Below are positions 43,481-55,195 of a DNA stretch of 64,000 bases, piece after piece; positions within the stretch are counted from its first letter, which is position 1, and the number at the start of each line of letters is the position of its first letter. The notes under the pieces were generated by a model. The model saw nothing but the letters and a program-made list of their open reading frames with translations, made no database searches and was not told the DNA's origin. The stretch covers positions 53,986,677-54,050,676 of the forward strand of contig CM048839.1 of NCBI GenBank assembly GCA_026545765.1, written 5' to 3'. The position numbers were made by a program, and so were the translations under genes. This DNA is from Plantago major (taxonomy: Eukaryota; Streptophyta; Magnoliopsida; Lamiales; Plantaginaceae).

Positions 43481-46218
43481 ATGTCCGGGAGCGATAGTCA
43501 AAAGCGTTAGTGCGGGATTACCAGAATGGAGTAGGTTTGGGCGATGAGTCCGTGGACCTGAGCGTGTTCGTAGGAGACTTTCTTGTGGATGTCCTTTCCT
43601 CCAGAGATTCCGACGCTAGGCACGGAACCCAATAGATAGATAACCCTCCGACAGACGGGCCAGTGGTCGAAGGCGGTGTTGATGAAGCGAGAACGTTGGT
43701 CCAATCTCGGACTATAGGCGGTGTGGGAGGGCCTATAGATCCGAGTGCGCTTCAACTTGAACGGGCAGGTGACAGCGGGCATGAGGCCGATGACGTGGAG
43801 ATGTTCGAGGCCGGAGTGGAGGACCGTGTTCAGGTAGAAGCAGGTCCGTCCAAGCCAAGTACGTCCGGGAGACCCGAAGGTGTCCTCGAAGACGAAGAAG
43901 ATGGTGAGGAAGAGGAAGGCGAGGGCGAGGAGGAAGAAGAAGAAGGATCTCCTGTCACTCGTCCCTCTAGACGATCCAGTCGGCGGATTGCATTACATCC
44001 CGCTGTGCCCGTTCAGTCCAATCTTCAAGTAATCGAGGGCCGTGGCGCAAAAGCCGCCCGAGTGAAGTTCCCGCGTCCTTCGTCCACTGTTACCATAGTG
44101 GATCAATTCGGAGAATTAAACGCGGACGGGCTTCTTTCTACGTGTCCGTCCAGGGTTAGGGCGGAGGACATCCCCGAGTGGAGGCGAAAGTGGGAGATCC
44201 CTGATTCCGTAGAAATCATGATTCCCGAGCCTGGTCACGCCTTTTACAATCTGCCCGCCGGGTATATGTGCGTGCATGAGGTGGCCTTCTCCTGCGGATG
44301 GAAGGTTCCCATTGCTATAGAGCTGAAAAACATCCTGAACCATATTGGTATAGGTCCGAGTCAGGTTATCCCCAAGTCCCTGGGTAACCTCATTTGCTTT
44401 GTAGTCTTTTGCAAGAAGAAAGGGCAGCCTGTAAACTTCAAGAATTTTAGACAGCTCTTCCATGTCTCGTTCAGTCCGGGGAATCCACTATTCTATACTT
44501 TCATGAATAGGAAACCTTACAACTTTATCTCGGACTCCATCTCGTCGTTGGGGTCGAAGTGGTGGGACAAATACATTTTAAATCGCATGGCCACAGAAGT
44601 CAGAGGCGGAGAACGATGGGGACGCCCACAAAGTTTCGAGGAGAGCATCCGGATGGCGCCCTCTTCAAGAATGTGGCTCCGTGGGTGGCGGCCATCCACA
44701 AGAAGCATGACCCGCTACTTATCCGTTTCACGGATTGATCGCCGACCACTTCCCTACCTTTGTGGACTAACAGGTGAAGTAGAAGTGGGAGGAAGACGGA
44801 CTTGATGAGATTCGTTGACTGGAGACTTTGGCATTTTTTCTCTTCTTCATTATACTTTATTTTGATCACAAATGTCCGTAATTCCGATAATTCTTTAACC
44901 CGCCTGTTTCTAACGCCCTTGGTTTATTGTGCAGCCCACTGGTTTGACTACATCATGTCGACTCTCGGAGAGAAGAAGAGGTTCTGGAGGAACAACAAGC
45001 TCTGGAAGTCGCGGTGGTCAAAGGACCAAGATCATCAACACTTCAGTGCGCCCATGTCGGATCCGAAAAATCTTCTTTGTGTTCGCCACCAAGAGGAAAG
45101 GCGGAGCAAGTGGTGAAGATTCCTGTGCCTTGGCGGTGCACGATAAGGTAAAGGCTCACCTTTCTGCCGCCAACACTTGAGCTCCACCCCGAGACGTACT
45201 TATGCGGCGCCATTGTCTCGGACAAAAGAGGGCAAGCTCGGAAGCTCCTAACTGCTGCGAAGAGGCGTGATTGTCCATGATCCTTCTGTGGAGTACGAGC
45301 GTGCTTGCGGACTCCCAGAAATGGAGCGAGTCGGAGGGTTGGATGCTCTATACCAGAGGGTAAATAATCTGTCCTTAATTTAGTTGCTTCGTTCTTAATG
45401 TGACACAAATATAACTTGTATCTACTCGGGTGTTTCCCCAGCTTGGGTGCTTCATCAAGGCCATGCAGTGGAAGGCTAGTGAACGGGCCACCATCGAAGA
45501 GGACCTTCACAAGGCTGTGGCCACATCCGCGGATGAGGCGGAAAAAGTGAAGCAGCTGGAGATGAGGCTGAAGGAGGAAGAGGTGAGGGTCCATAAGTTG
45601 AAGACCAGCAGGGAGAAGATCAAGGCGGACCTCGACCATCAGGAGAGATTCGTCGATAAGGCGATGCAGGCTTTCCTGGATTTTAAGAACTACTTGGTCG
45701 GTGGTCTCCGTTATGTCCGTCTTTACACCGGCCGTGACTTCTTGAATTCTGCTTCTTTCAAGTTACTGACTTCGGACAAGTCGGATGCCGCCCGACTAGA
45801 TGGGTTTGTGTCCGCGATCGGACATGCGATCGAGGACTTCTTCCACAGACTTTGATGGAAGGCGGAGGATTAATCCTTCGCGGGCCTTGACGGTGTCGAA
45901 GTGCCTGTTGATAGTGTCTCGGATGAGCAGTTGGCTGCGTGTGAGTTCGTGGAACTGGTCACCGAGGAAGGCGAGATTGAGATACAGAACGGCGGGCCTT
46001 TCCTACCGAGGTTCATCCCGGAAGCTCTTCTGAAAGTGGGCCTTGTACCCTTCAACGATTATCGAGCTTTCCTGCAGAAGTGGTTTGCCCTACCTGCCCG
46101 CGTTCTCGATCTTCCCGCTGATTACGACTTGTTCGCCCACGCTCAAGCTCTTGCTGCGGAAGCCACCAATCGGCTTGAAGCTGAAGAAGCTGGTCCAAGC
46201 CAGACTAGGGTCGAATGA
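43481..46218 (+). pseudogene. Antisense gene of the right Tat element (PF04195-like domain and coiled coil)
   Basis: Opposite strand to gag-pol. The N-terminal part is very acidic (EEDGEEEEGEGEEEEEEG). The domain at about 44090-44560 has PEWRRKWEIPDSVEI, LPAGYMCVHEVAFSCGWKVP and SSLGSKWWDKYI, closely paralleling the left element and resembling PF04195 (Transposase_28). The coiled-coil-like part (from 45442) begins LGCFIKAMQ, then RATIEEDLHK. A predicted GT-AG intron of 82 bp (45360-45441) precedes it, the counterpart of the 81-bp intron in the left element. The C-terminal block (45901-46218) has DEQLAACEFVELV, matching LLKCEFMELV in the left copy. Function unknown; such antisense ORFs are known in Grande/Retand-type elements. 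A few breaks. Confidence 0.72.
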
Positions 46219-48243
46219 GAAGTCCGGGGTATGCCCCGTTAGGAATTCTGTATTTTTCTGTTGTATTTGCATCTTTTGATACTTCGGAATATCCTTCCAT
46301 ATTATGACAATGTTCCGTATTTTACCCGATGAGACGAACTTCTCATGCGTCCGAACGTTTACTTGCTCTCTTCTTCGTTCCTTTCTTTATCTGTTGCTCA
46401 TAAGCTAAGTTATTATAAATTACCCCTCTCTTAAGAGCACGGACCACTGGAGATGGTATCTGATGTAGAAGTCTAACCATCATCCTTCCAATACCCGGAC
46501 GGTTCGTCCCTTGGGGTGCGAGATTCTTCTAGAAGGAGGAAGGTGAAACAGTGAAATAGTCATTATGACTACGTCTTTTCATCTTCTTAGTCGTCGGATG
46601 ATTGACAGATGTCGAGATCTGAAAGACTTATTGCCACTATAAATAAGGGTGTGGTAATTCTCCTTTTTCACTGTTGTACCTTCCCTCATCCTTTCTTGTG
46701 TTTTATCCACTTTCTTCTCTAGCGGAAGTCAGCGTTATTGATAATGTCAGAATCGAGCGATGATGAGTATGGTCACTGGGTGAACTGTGCTTGCGGGAAC
46801 ATGCATCCGCCCATTTATCCGGGCAGGGGAACTTGGCGTGATCCGATCGTCCTGGATTATGAAGGTGAGCCCCCTCAATGTCCAGAATAGCGGTGGTGAA
46901 GAGGAGCGTGGCGGATCTCGAGTTGATTCGCGAGAATTCGGATGCGTGACAAGCTCGCCAGGTCCGGGGTGGTGGTTCAGAGTCTCAAGGTTCAACTTCT
47001 GGGCGATGGTGATGTTCAAGGCGGGGTATGCCCCGTGGTAGCATGTACCTTTCTCTTGGCTTTTGGATTTGTATTATACATGCGTAGATGTTCGAATAAT
47101 TTTGCTTATATAATTCGAACTATTTTTCCTTGGGTGGAACCTCCGTCTTTTCCTTCTTGCAGACCTCGTCGGCTGAAACTGATGCATTTTTTCTCGTAAA
47201 AATTGGCTAAAAAACTCGGACGTAATTGATTGGCCTGTTTGGGCTTGACTGGATAAATCCGTCTGGCTCAATACTGTTCAACCCAAATGAATGATTTAAG
47301 CCCATTGTCGACGTCGAAGTTCTGACGTGTCGGACGCCCATTGGTTCACCACTTCTATAAATACTGCGGATCTCTCTTGGCCTCAGTCGTGCGAATCCAA
47401 CTTCCACTTTCCAAATCTACTCAATAGCAAAAAGACGGTTTCTTGAATAGTTTCCCCCTCTTGACTCCCGTCCATTCTCAAATCGGCATTTATCCTGAGT
47501 TTGAGAGTGGAGTGGGTCTAGAGGGGAAAATCGTTGAAGATCAGTCACCGAAAAGCATAGATCTCAGTTTGAATGTATATCTGCTCGTCTCCTCTATTTT
47601 CTTCCATCCCTACTTTAATGGCTCAAATCTCTCGTATGTTGGAAACAGTTTCCGAATTTCAAGAGAGTTTGAGTCTTTAAAGCCGATGCGGCGGAAATCT
47701 CTTCCTGTCTGCACTTTGTTTTCCCCGGATACCGGACTTGCCTTCCATGTTTCGGTGGTATCCTGATGGATTCCGGCATGCTTAATCGTTTTCTTGTGTG
47801 CAGGTAGATTGAGTTCCTGGTCTCCGCGGAAACCAGACCTTTCCGCTTTGACACGGAGGAAGCTTTTTCTTACGGGGAACGATCTTTGCTGGGAGATGAC
47901 ATATCTCCAGAGGCATTTTCTGCCTTTTTCTCGTAGTGTTCGGATATCGATCCGTGATTGCAGATTGTACAGACAATATTAAGTGTAATTCATCTATGTA
48001 TGAATGAAATCTCTTGCTTTCTTCGTAGTTAATCGAACATTAGATCTCAGACGCAAAGGTTGAAAAATCACAAATCGACAGATAGAAGTTGTATTGATTT
48101 GACGGAAATTCAATTACAATTTGCGGGCTCCGTGGCCAATAACAAAAGGATCTAAAAAAGAAACGGAACCGACGGAGTTCCGTGTCCATAATGGTTGATA
48201 TTGAAATGATCAATCGACATGATGGAGCTCCGCGCAATTTTCT
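46219..48243. other. Spacer of the right Tat element with two further plus-strand TATA modules
   Basis: CACTATAAATAAGG at about 46634-46648 and TTCTATAAATACTG at about 47353-47366 are TATA-like and face the same way as the antisense gene. The first is followed by a short open frame from 46744 (MSESSDDEYGHWVNC) whose start resembles the antisense-gene N-terminus (MSES-type start), so it may be a truncated duplicate. No domain is recognised in the rest. Confidence 0.45.
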
Positions 48244-49400
48244 TCAAGCATAGAACTTCTGGAGGTTTGTAGCATTCCACGGACGCCTGAGGAGACGTCC
48301 GTTCTCATCTTCTAATACATAACTGCCATTTACTTTGGCCCCAACAATCTTGTAGGGTCCTTCCCACTTGGGCTTGAGTTTTCCAACATTGCTCAAGATG
48401 TCGGCCCGTCGGAGCACTAGGTCCCCGACTTGCAAGTTTGCCCCATGAACGTTCCTGTTGTAGGCTCGGGCGGCGGTTGCCTGATACCTAAGGATGTTCG
48501 CCAGTGCATCAGACCTTTTCTGTTCAAACATGTCCAGCTCGAATATCCGAGCTTCTCGGTTCGCCTTGTCTTCAAACTCTTGGATTCTCAAAGTTTCTAT
48601 AGCAACCTCGGATGGTATGACTGCCTCTGAACCATACACCAAGGAGAAAGGAGTTTCTTTGGTCGCAGTCCGTACAGTGGTGCGATGCGCCCATAGCACG
48701 CCTTCCGTGTCGCTTGACTTTCTTGCGAGGTTCTCAATCACTTCTCGAGGATCTTGACTATTGTTTTGTTTGTGGACTCAGCCTATCCATTGGCTTGCGG
48801 GTATCCAACAGATGTAAATCGTTGCTCGATTTTGAAGGGCTTGACCATTCCTTGACCTATGTCACGAGGCTGGGCACCATTGTCCGAGGCGAGAATCTGG
48901 CGGGCAAGCGACAGATGATATTCTTCCAGATAAAGGTCCGCACTCGACTCTCTGTAATGGTCGCAACAGCCTCGGCTTCTACCCATTTGATAAAGTATTC
49001 CACAGCCACAATGAGAAACTTCTTCTACTGGGTACCCCTCGGGAATGGTCCGACAATGTCGATACCCCACTGATCGAACGGACACGCTATGATTGACGGA
49101 ATCATAGGGTTCGTCGGGCGATGTGGGATGTTTACGTAATATTGGCAATCCTGACATCTCCGGGCGTGGTCAGCGGAATCTTTACAGATGGTGGGCCAAT
49201 AATAGCCTTGTCGTATGATTTTCTGGGCAAGGGTCCTCCCCCCGGAATGACTCCCACAACTTCCGTTGTGTATCTCTTCAAGCACGGTCTGTGCTTCTTG
49301 TGGATTCAAGCATCTCAGGTGGGTCCCGGAAAAAGATCTTTTGTACAGATCATCGCCCATTATAAAATATCTGTTTGCTCGGCACTGCACACTCCTTGAC
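48244..49400 (-). pseudogene. Integrase region of the right Tat element
   Basis: Zinc-finger region (GSCGSHSGGRTLAQK, CQDCQYYVNIPHRP), catalytic core (FDQWGIDIVGPFPRG, ASDNGAQ, GYPQANG) and C-terminal part (VYGSEAVIPSEVAIET, GDLVLRRADILSNVGKLKP, ending NATNLQKFYA) follow in order on the minus strand. Part of a broken element. Confidence 0.88.
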
Positions 49401-49689
49401 TCTTTCGGATCGGTCGGCAAAGATCCATCCCTGAGATAATTAAAAATGCCGGTCATCCAGTTTCTCTCCATGTCAAGTGTCATGACCGTCGAACCGGAAC
49501 TCATGACGGATGAGTCAGTGATGGTGAGTAAAATTACTCTCCTTGTGTCCAAAGCCACTGTAGCAGACGCGTATTTTGCCAAGGCATCAGCTCTTTCGTT
49601 CCAAGCTCTGTTAAACTTTTCCAAGGAGAATTCCTCGAAGTGGCTGGCCTCATTCTTGAGTAGCTCAAGATACTTGATCATCGAAGGAC

Positions 49690-50790
49690 CTTTTGTGGCA
49701 AAACTTCCTCAAAATTGGGCCTCGACAAGCTGTGAGTCTGTATAAGCTTTGACCTTCCGGGCTTGGAGAGACTTGGCCAGTCGCAGCCCCATCAAGAGTG
49801 CTTCATACTCTGCCTCATTATTTGTAACTTTGAAATCCAGGGAAATCGCATAGTCGAGTTTCGCGCCCTGCGGGCTCTTAAGGTAGATTCCAATTCCTCC
49901 CACTCTTCCAGTGGAAGAACCGTCGACTTCCAATGTCCAAATATCGGAAGGATGTTTTTTGATTTGGAGATCTCCTTCGAGCTGCTGAGGCTCCGCCCCT
50001 GGTTCATTCCCTCCAGTGATTTTCGTTTTGATGCTGTCCGAGCCGGGGTCTCTGGGATCATCAGCAAGTAGAAACATTTGGTTGACCCGAGTTTCTCCCT
50101 CTGACCAAGGGAAGGGTCGATTGATGAACTGGGCTTCCTCAAGGTTTTCTGGGTTGAACCTTGGAGGGGCTGGATTTCGGACTATATGCTTGGTTATTAA
50201 GCACTCGAACACTGGCTTGTTAGGGACTTTCTCTGAATCTTTCTCTGGGTAATCCGCCAAGAAGTCAGCGAGGACCTGAGCCTTTTTGGCTGACGGAGCC
50301 TGGTAGCAAATGTCGTATTCGCTGAGCTCGATCGCCCAATTAGAGAGTCGTCCGGATTGGTCGGGCTTTCCTAGGACCTGTTTCAAAGGTTCCGTAGTCT
50401 GTACCACTATTTTGTGAGATTTAAAGTAAGGTTTTAACCGTCTGGCGGTATAAACTAAAGCGTATGCGAGTTTCTCGATCTTCACGTATCTTGTCTCCGC
50501 CCCAGCAAGGGCTTTGCTAAGATAGTAGATCGGCAAATGCTCGTTAGCTTGAATCCGTATTAGGACGGAACTCATTGCCTCTTCCGTAATTGCTAGGTAG
50601 AGGTAGAGTGGTTCTCCTTCGACGGGCTTGGAGAGGAGTGGAGGGGAATGGAGGTATTCTTTCAATTTTTCGAAAGCCTCGGAACATTCCGCGGTCCACA
50701 CAAAGTTCTCTCCTTTCCGAGGAGGTCTTGAAGAACGGAAGATTTTTCTCGGTGACCGGAAATAAAAGCGACTTAAGGACATGAGACTTC
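49690..50790 (-). pseudogene. Two RNase H domains of the right Tat element
   Basis: The first RNase H (about 50250-50700) has LYLYLAITEEAMSSVLI, IYYLSKALAGAETRY, LVYTARRLKPYF and LSNWAIELSEYDI. The second, archaeal-type one (about 49690-49950) has WTLEVDGSSTGRVGGIGI, KVTNNEAEYEALLMGL and AYTDSQLVEAQF. A Pro/Glu-rich linker lies between them. The same arrangement occurs in the left Tat element and defines the lineage. Broken. Confidence 0.88.
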
Positions 50791-50879
50791 CTATGAGCCA
50801 TTGTACCTCATTGAGGGTTTTGGTGTGGCGGATCTAGGATCGCCTTGATTTTCTCGGGATTGGCTGATTCCCTTTCCGT

Positions 50880-52300
50880 GACCATGTATCAGGAATTTTC
50901 CTCCTTCACTCGAAAGTGCATTTTACGATTGATTTCATCCCATACTTCCGCAGATGGAAAAGCAATTGTTGAGATGCTCAATATGCTCTTCCTCAGTCTT
51001 ACTTTTAACGAGCATGTCGTCCACGTAGACTTCCATCGTCTTTCCGATCTCATCTTTGAACATTTGGTTTACCAGTCGCTGGTAGGTGGCTCCCGCGTTC
51101 TTCAGTCCGAATGGCATCACCTTGAAGCAGTATACTCCTCCTGCCGCGAAGAAGGCCGTTTTCTTAACGTCCTCCTTGGCCATCCGAATTTGGTAGAAGC
51201 CTTGGTATGCGTCCATGAAGCTCAGTAGCGCACATCCGGAGGTAGAGTCAACCAGTTGATCTATCCGTGGCAATGGATACGGATCCTTGGGACAAAACTT
51301 ATTCAACCTCGTGAAGTCATTACACATTCGCCACTTGCCTGGCGATTTTTCGACTAGAACGACATTGCAGACCCAGTCAGAGTAGCGGACTTCCTCGATG
51401 TGTCCTGCCTTTAGGAGTCGATCGACTTCGGCGGATATTATGGCATCCTTGATGGGGCCAAAGTCTTTCCTTTTCTGTCGGATGTATTTGACCGAAGGGT
51501 CCATGTTCAGACGGTGAACCGTAACCCGTGGGTCGATCCCCTTCAGGTCGTCGGCACTCCAGGCGAACACATCGTTGTTTTCTCGGAGGCAAGCGACGAG
51601 CTTCATTTCTACTTCAGCATTCATTTCGGTCCCGATCCTTGTTTTCTTCTCGGGATCGTCATCAATAATTTCGATTTCTTTGAGGGTCTCATGGGACTCG
51701 ATTCTCGTTGTTCTAGGAAATTTTTCCTTCTGGCTTCCTATGCCGACATGTGAGTCCTCCTTTCTGGGCGGAAAGACAGTAGACGCGTCAGGAGTCACTG
51801 TGACTGTTAGCACGGGAGCAGACGCCCTTCTTGTAGACATGATATAACATTCCCAAGCTTCCCTGACATTTCCGAGCTCTTGTCCGACTCCGAACGCCGT
51901 TGGGAACTTCATCCTGTTGTGGAGAGTAGGCAAGCTTGGCTCGATTGAGACACAGGCGTCCGAAAAATGGTAATCGAAAGCTTGTTCGACCACCACAAAG
52001 CGGACTTCTTGTGTCACCCTTGCCGGAAAGGTACCGAGAGAAACATGTAACATGATACTTCCGAGGGGTCGTACAGTTCCTCCTCCGAATCCTAATATGG
52101 AGGTGTGTACTCTGCCGTATCGGACCCTACCTAATGCCATCTGATCCAGTGTCCTCTTAGAGATAATGTTCGAGGAGCTTCCGGTGTCCACCAAGATCTT
52201 ATTCACTCGGTAGGTTGCAATGGTTAAGGAGACCACCAGTGGGACATCTGGGTTTTCGATGTCTTCTCCCCCTGCCATAGGAGGAGGAATTTCACTGTCA
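50880..52300 (-). pseudogene. Protease and reverse transcriptase region of the right Tat element
   Basis: The protease signature ILVDTGSSSNIISKR lies near 52165-52210. Reverse transcriptase covers about 50940-51480, with SDWVCNVVLVEKSPGKW, RMCNDFTRLNKFCPKDP, FMDAYQGFYQI, KVMPFGLKNAGATYQR and the catalytic YVDDMLVKS near 51010-51035. Part of a broken element. Confidence 0.9.
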
Positions 52301-52389
52301 TCGAATGATATGGCGTTAGTGCCTGGAATCGCCGGACTGGCATATGCTCGGTCGTTGTTTCGGAGGTTTTGCGCGGTGCGCTCCCTCGC

Positions 52390-54280
52390 GTTCCTGCTAT
52401 CTCCCCCCGTTGGTCCTCCCGCGATAGTGTTGATCACCCCGCTGTATGGGGCATTTTCCATTTCGATGTCGTCGATTACGGTAGGAACGCTGGTCCAGAT
52501 GGGGCGGATAGTTGGTAGGCGGAGGGGGCAAAGGCAGTGAGTGGGGCGGTGGTTCCGTCATCCTCTCCTCTCTCCTTTGCTCTGTTCTATCTTGTCGCAC
52601 AGGCTCGTCCTTATAGATATGCTCCTTCAATTTTCCATCCCTTATCAGGTGTTCCACCTCTGTCTTCAGCTGAATGCAGTCGTCCGTTTCGTGTCCGCGA
52701 CACTTGTGAAACTTGCAATAATCCTTTGCGTTTTTGCTCTTACGGCCGCCGTGAGGGGGTTTCGGCCATTGGACGTCCAGCTTCTTCTCAACAATAGTTG
52801 CCAAGATGTCGGATCTTGGTCTGTTGAGCCGGGTATAATCCGCATATCGTCTTGGCGGACTTCTCTCCCTGTGAAAACCTCTGTCTCTTTGCTCCCTTCT
52901 TGAATCGAACTTTGCCGGGCGTTGGTCTTGTTTTACCGGATCCTTCGCTTTCTTGAGTAGCTCTTCTTACTGGAACATTCCTTCTATAATCTTCCCCATA
53001 CATCACCTCCTCACAGATGTCTTCTAAGTACTTTTCGCTTCTTACTTCTTGACTTGAGAGTTTTCTTCGGAGTTCCGAGTTGAGAGTATTGGCATACAGG
53101 TGTCGGACCCGTTCTTTAATACTGTGTGGCTCAACCCGAAGAACCTCCGTGTGAAATCGATCTAAGAAAGTCCTTAGATCCTCGTGCTCTCCCTGTATAA
53201 CGCCTGCTAGATGCTCCACGGTGCGTTTTCTCCTCTTGGACTTGCTGAATCGAGCCAAGAATTTAGAAGACAGATCCGCGTACGACTGTATCGATTTATT
53301 CGGCAAAGAGGTGTACCAATCCATGGCAGTCCCGAAGAGAGTGGACGAGAAGGTGAGGGCTTTAGTGTTGTCACTCATCCCTTTGGAATCCATCTTGCTG
53401 TTGAAGCGTGTCAGGTGACCCACGGGACAAGCGTCCCCATAGTAGTATTCCAAGTTTGGAATCACTTGGTCCGAATTCCTGTTTCTCTCCTTCTCTCTCA
53501 TGATACTGTCACATAGGGGATTTGGTGCGCTGGTAGTTATCTGCTCGTGATCTTTTACGAGACGTCCGAGGCTTTGAATCTGAGCTTCCAGAGTCTTTTG
53601 CTGGGCATAGATCTCGTCTGCCGTCATGATTTCCCCTGTCCTCGGATGCATGGCCACATCCGCGGGAAGTTCGTTCATGCGGGCTCTTGGGATTGTTTCC
53701 GCCACTTGGTCCCTGTCTCTCGGAGGGACTGGGAGTGGAACTGCCGGGTGTCTATTGTTCACGTCTTGGTGCTCTCTCCTCACTTGACGGCTTCCTTCCC
53801 CTCGGATCTGGGAGGCTGATGCCTGCCTGTCCAACAGATCTCGCAAATCCTCCTGGGCTTGCTGATCTCCTAATCTCTGCTGGATTGGACGTTGTCCGTT
53901 CCTAGACAACGCTGGATCTGCCTGATGAGGTGTAACCACTGGCGGAGTGGCTTGTTGTGGAGGAGCATTGTTGGATCCCAGGCACCCTTGGATGATCGTT
54001 AGCAGCCTGTCAAACTGCACCTCGCTCAATCCAAGGTCATTAGTGCGGACAATGCGTCCGTCAGGCATCGTGAATTGTTGGGGTGCGGGTGGGCCTTGAG
54101 CTCCTGTCGGAGAAGCTCGAGCCGCACGTTCTTACGAGGAAGGACTGGCTGTGCGTCCCTCGCTCGGATATCTTCCTCTTACCGTTCGACCCTGCGTCCC
54201 GGGCGGGCGTCCCATGGTGGTGGAGTTCTTACTTCTGTAGTACCAACTCTCGTTGTTCGTCTTGTTCTTGCCATTGGTTC
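52390..54280 (-). pseudogene. gag region of the right Tat element
   Basis: The N-terminal part is basic and Pro/Arg-rich. The core has YYGDACPVGHLTRF, MDWYTSLPNKSIQSYAD, EHLAGVIQGEHEDLRTFLD and HSIKERVRHLYANT. A zinc-knuckle-like CKFHKCRGHETDDC lies near 52660-52720. The same motifs occur in the left Tat element. Part of a broken element. Confidence 0.88.
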
Positions 54281-54308
54281 ACTCGAAATACAGATGCTTT
54301 TTGTAAGA

Positions 54309-54328
54309 TTCCCACAGACGGCGCCAAA
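54309..54328 (-). promoter_or_regulatory. Primer-binding site of the right Tat element, TGGCGCCG type
   Basis: On the minus strand TGGCGCCGTCTGTGGGA follows the end of the 5' LTR. It is identical to the site in the left Tat element. It resembles tRNA-Asp primer sites, but this was not verified. Confidence 0.65.
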
Positions 54329-54329
54329 A

Positions 54330-55195
54330 TGTTGAGGGGTAAACCTCGAACACTAACTAACTAAACTATTACAAGCAACCCGGTCTGTAGCCCGCCTCCT
54401 ACTTGAAGTCCGAAGGAATACTCGTCCGAACCAGGTCACCTGAAACGACTAAGTGGGGGGGGGTTAGAACTGGATGCCTGGATTGCCTATGTCAATCCGG
54501 TACGAGACTTTACTCAAGAGAGAGTTGGAAGCTCTCAATGTGATAGTTATGCGGAAGGTAATTATGCTCAAGAACACTTGGGGATTGTTGCTTAAGTATT
54601 GCTTACCCTGAAGTCTTGGACCTAGTGCTGTATTTATAGTTATCATATACTCATGAGGTGGCTCATAAGATGATGCCAAGTGTACGATCCAGATTTGGAC
54701 ACCAATGCTACCTTTGGCCCATGGCCCATTAGTGAACAGTAGTCCAATACCGATAAGTGGGCTTGGGAGGGTAGTTTGGACCTTTTTCCTCCGAGAGTAC
54801 TGTTCCGCCTGTTGGGTCCGTGTTAGTCCCTCGGACAGATCTGTCTGCTTGGTTGATCTGCCCTTGGGTGACTCTGGATGTCCGAGCCAAGAGTCTCACG
54901 GAAGTATCTCAGTGGTTCTGTTACATACGTTTGGTCTTAGAGTAATGGTGGCGTCCGAGGTTCTCTCGTACGGTCCGTTAGGCATCTCTGTACTGACATG
55001 GTCAGGTTTACAAGTCCTTTCCTTAGCCAGCTCGGACTGGTTGTGGGGATGTAGTGACTTCGGCGTACTGGTCGATTCACTTTGGGCGGACCATGTGAGG
55101 TCGGACCAGTACTGAATTGGCTAGTTAACCCGTGATGCGCTTTAGGACACGCTCTATGGCGCCCTTAACGGATTGGACATATTTCCGTATCAACA
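54330..55195 (-). repeat. 5' LTR of the right Tat element, 866 bp
   Basis: It is nearly identical to 41334-42206. The TATA box is at about 54630-54641 (minus strand). About half of all differences from the other LTR fall in one short block near 54785-54812. Confidence 0.95.

Larger units (their letters stand above)
41334..55195 (-). mobile_element. Tat-lineage Ty3/gypsy retrotransposon (right copy), gag-pol on minus strand, antisense gene on plus
   Basis: LTRs of 873 and 866 bp (41334-42206 and 54330-55195), each TG...CA, are flanked by a perfect 5-bp duplication CTCTC (41329-41333 and 55196-55200). Order on the minus strand: LTR, primer site, gag, protease, RT, two RNase H domains, integrase, spacer, antisense gene (plus strand), stem-loop, LTR. 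The order matches the left Tat element. All parts are present, but gag-pol is broken, with about half a dozen breaks. The LTRs differ by roughly 1% outside one divergent block, so the insertion looks fairly recent (perhaps around a million years; inference). It sits in CACTA element 2. Confidence 0.95.
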
